64,000 nt of DNA from Yoonia sp. (GTDB lineage Bacteria; Pseudomonadota; Alphaproteobacteria; Rhodobacterales; Rhodobacteraceae), in assembly GCF_030731595.1 (NCBI RefSeq), contig NZ_JANQTS010000008.1:1-64000 (forward strand). Direction: 5' to 3'. A model generated the notes under the pieces. That model searched no databases. It was not told the origin of the DNA and saw only the letters and a program-made list of their open reading frames with translations. Below are positions 61,779 to 64,000 of this stretch, piece by piece. Position 1 is the stretch's first letter. Every line of letters begins with the position of its first letter. Position numbers and translations under genes: made by a program.

Positions 61779-62879
61779 ATGACAAAGCTCGTCCTTTCCG
61801 AACTGACCCTGTCGCATTTCCGGTCACACAAACGCGCTGTGGTGCCGCTTGATCCCCGCCCTATGGCCATCTTTGGCCCCAATGGTGCGGGCAAGACCAA
61901 CCTGCTCGAGGCGGTATCGCTTCTTTCCCCCGGTCGCGGTCTGCGCCGCGCCGGAGCCGATGATCTGGCGCGCAGGCCAGAGGCGCTGGGCTGGAAGGTC
62001 ACTGCCCATCTGCAATCCTTGCACCAGACCCACGAATTGGAGACATGGGCCGAAGCGGGCAGTGCGCGTCAGTTGCGCATTGATGGCAAGACAGCACCGC
62101 AGGTCGCCTTGGGCCGTGTCGCCCGTATCCTGTGGCTGGTCCCGTCGATGGACAGGCTCTGGATCGAAGGGGCCGATGGCCGCCGCCGGTTTCTGGACCG
62201 TGCCACGCTCAGCTTTGAACCGACCCATGCCGAGGCCGTGCTGACCTATGAAAAGGCCATGCGCGAACGCAACAGGTTGCTCAAAGACATGGTGCGCGAT
62301 GCCCATTGGTACACAGCGATCGAGGCGCAGATGGCCGAGGCCGGCGCCGCCATACAGCGCAACCGCGCCACGGCCATCGCCGAACTGACCGCAGCACAAG
62401 AGGCCGCAGCAACCGCTTTTCCTACGGCGACGCTGGCGCTGACGGCGTCAGAACCAATCCCTGATGATCTGCAAACGGCACTGGCTGACAATCGTAGCCG
62501 CGATATGGCAGCCGGACGCACACTGCTGGGGCCGCATCGTGCCGATCTGGATGCGATTTATGCCGACAAGGGCGTGCCTGCCAAGGACTGCTCGACAGGT
62601 GAGCAAAAGGCATTGCTGATCAGCCTGATCCTTGCCAATGGCCGCGCGCTCGCCCGCGACTTTGGCGCGCCGCCGATCCTGCTGCTCGACGAGGTTGCGG
62701 CTCATCTTGACGCCACCCGCCGTGCTGCGCTTTATGACGAAATCTGTAGCCTTGGCGCGCAGGCCTTCATGACCGGCACCGGCGCAGAGCTTTTTGCCGA
62801 ATTGGGGGCTCGCGCACAATATGCCGAAGTGACTGATGCCGACGGGCAATCCATCGTGACCCAAAAGGATAAACCATGA
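61779..62879 (+). CDS. recF: DNA replication/repair protein RecF
   Basis: LTLSHFRSHKRAVVPLDPRPMAIFGPNGAGKTNLLEAVSLLSPGRGLR. Confidence 0.96.
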   Translation: MTKLVLSELTLSHFRSHKRAVVPLDPRPMAIFGPNGAGKTNLLEAVSLLSPGRGLRRAGADDLARRPEALGWKVTAHLQSLHQTHELETWAEAGSARQLRIDGKTAPQVALGRVARILWLVPSMDRLWIEGADGRRRFLDRATLSFEPTHAEAVLTYEKAMRERNRLLKDMVRDAHWYTAIEAQMAEAGAAIQRNRATAIAELTAAQEAAATAFPTATLALTASEPIPDDLQTALADNRSRDMAAGRTLLGPHRADLDAIYADKGVPAKDCSTGEQKALLISLILANGRALARDFGAPPILLLDEVAAHLDATRRAALYDEICSLGAQAFMTGTGAELFAELGARAQYAEVTDADGQSIVTQKDKP

Positions 62880-63304
62880 CCCCACAGCGCGTGACCCTGA
62901 TTACCCTTGGCGTGGCCGACCTTGCGCGCTCCAAGGCGTTCTATGGTGCGATGGGCTGGGTGCCCACGGCAGACGAAGGGCAGATCGTGTTCTACCAGAT
63001 CAACGGCATGGTCCTGAGCTTCTTTGGATTGGGCCCTTTGGCCAAGGACCAAGGGCGCCCGGATGCGCAACTCGGTACGGGGGCGATGACGCTGGCCCAG
63101 AATTTCGCAACCGATGCCGAGGTTGATGCAGCCTATGCCGCAGCGTTGAAAGCGGGTGCGACCCCGCTCAAGGCCCCGGAAAAGGTGTTCTGGGGCGGTT
63201 ACTCTGGCTACTACGCAGACCCTGACGGGCACGTCTGGGAGGTGGCAAACAACCCCTTCTGGCCGCTGAATGAAGACGGCAGCCTCACATTGCCCACATC
63301 ATGA
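62876..63304 (+). CDS. VOC family (glyoxalase-like) protein
   Basis: RVTLITLGVADLARSKAFYGAMGWVP; YYADPDGHVWEVANNP. Confidence 0.9.
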   Translation: MTPQRVTLITLGVADLARSKAFYGAMGWVPTADEGQIVFYQINGMVLSFFGLGPLAKDQGRPDAQLGTGAMTLAQNFATDAEVDAAYAAALKAGATPLKAPEKVFWGGYSGYYADPDGHVWEVANNPFWPLNEDGSLTLPTS

Positions 63305-63921
63305 CCATCACACCCTATGACCTGCTGCTTTATGCAGGCGCGCTCTTGATCCTGTTCATGACCCCGGGTCCCGTTTGGGTGGCCTTGCTCGCTCGGTCGC
63401 TGTCGGGCGGATTTCAGGCGGCTTGGCCGCTGGCCATAGGTGTCGCTATCGGCGATATCTTCTGGCCACTGGTGGCGGTGCTGGGCGTCACGTGGCTGGT
63501 ATCGGAATTCGCTGGATTCATGGATGTCCTGAAATGGGTGGCGGTGATCGTCTTTATCGTCATGGGCATCGCACTGATCCGGAACGCAGGGCACGCGCTC
63601 AGCGCCAATAGCCGCCTGACGCGTCCCGGCAAATGGGCGGGGTTCGTGGCAGGCGTGGCCGTGATCCTTGGCAACCCCAAAGCGGTCCTGTTCTACATGG
63701 GCGTTCTGCCCGGTTTCTTTGACCTCACCCAAGTGACGCGGTGGGATATTGTCGCGATTTGCACGCTGAGTTTCATTGTCCCGTTGGTCGGCAACCTTGT
63801 TCTCGCAGCTTCGGTTGACAGGGTGCGCGGGTTGCTGAAATCCCCCGCTTCGGTGCGGCGCATGAACACGATTGCGGGCTGGCTTTTGGTCGGTGTGGGC
63901 GTCGTGATCGCCTTTACCTAG
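63301..63921 (+). CDS. LysE family translocator
   Basis: LFMTPGPVWVALLARSLSGGFQAAWPLAIGVAIGD; 206 aa multi-TM. Confidence 0.88.
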   Translation: MTITPYDLLLYAGALLILFMTPGPVWVALLARSLSGGFQAAWPLAIGVAIGDIFWPLVAVLGVTWLVSEFAGFMDVLKWVAVIVFIVMGIALIRNAGHALSANSRLTRPGKWAGFVAGVAVILGNPKAVLFYMGVLPGFFDLTQVTRWDIVAICTLSFIVPLVGNLVLAASVDRVRGLLKSPASVRRMNTIAGWLLVGVGVVIAFT

Positions 63922-64000
63922 CCCGCTACCCGCTTTCGGCTGAAAACCACAAAATCTTGTGCCAATTGCGTGACATTGCGTGCCAAAAAGCATATATTTG

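Overview
The window looks like an ordinary chromosomal segment of an aerobic anoxygenic phototroph in the Rhodobacterales (Roseobacter-like). It contains two pieces of a photosynthesis gene cluster. Piece 1 (~9.9-22.7 kb) is crtCD <-> crtEF-bchCXYZ-pufQBALMX, followed by dxs. Piece 2 (~44.4-48.3 kb, minus strand) is bchG-(PucC/LhaA family)-bchP-idi. They are separated by ~20 kb of non-photosynthetic genes, including an RlmL-type methyltransferase, a Slam-like barrel with two CAP-type lipoproteins, gloB, clpA, urtABCDE and an ExbB/OmpA-like pair. Other blocks are a RAYT with flanking palindromes, a GtrA/CDP-alcohol phosphatidyltransferase/YnjBCD locus, a reduced flagellar patch (motB remnant, flgN-like, flgJ-like, fliK, flgD) and ubiB-ubiE-mutM-echA-rpsT-dnaA-dnaN-recF. 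The observations most worth follow-up are: (i) a strong intrinsic terminator and structured leader ending ~18 nt before the dxs start codon; (ii) seven TGT-N12-ACA (PpsR/CrtJ-type) sites in three clusters, one placed between bchG and a ThuA/Gfo-Idh pair; (iii) a Slam-like barrel divergent from two lipoproteins, one a CAP paralog that has lost catalytic-type residues; (iv) ynjF-like/ynjBCD linkage; (v) a 48-aa ORF between bchX and bchY; (vi) a motB remnant. I saw no clear CRISPR, tRNA or rRNA genes, and nothing that is unambiguously a new defence or mobile system. All identifications are by reading sequence and motifs; no database searches were run.
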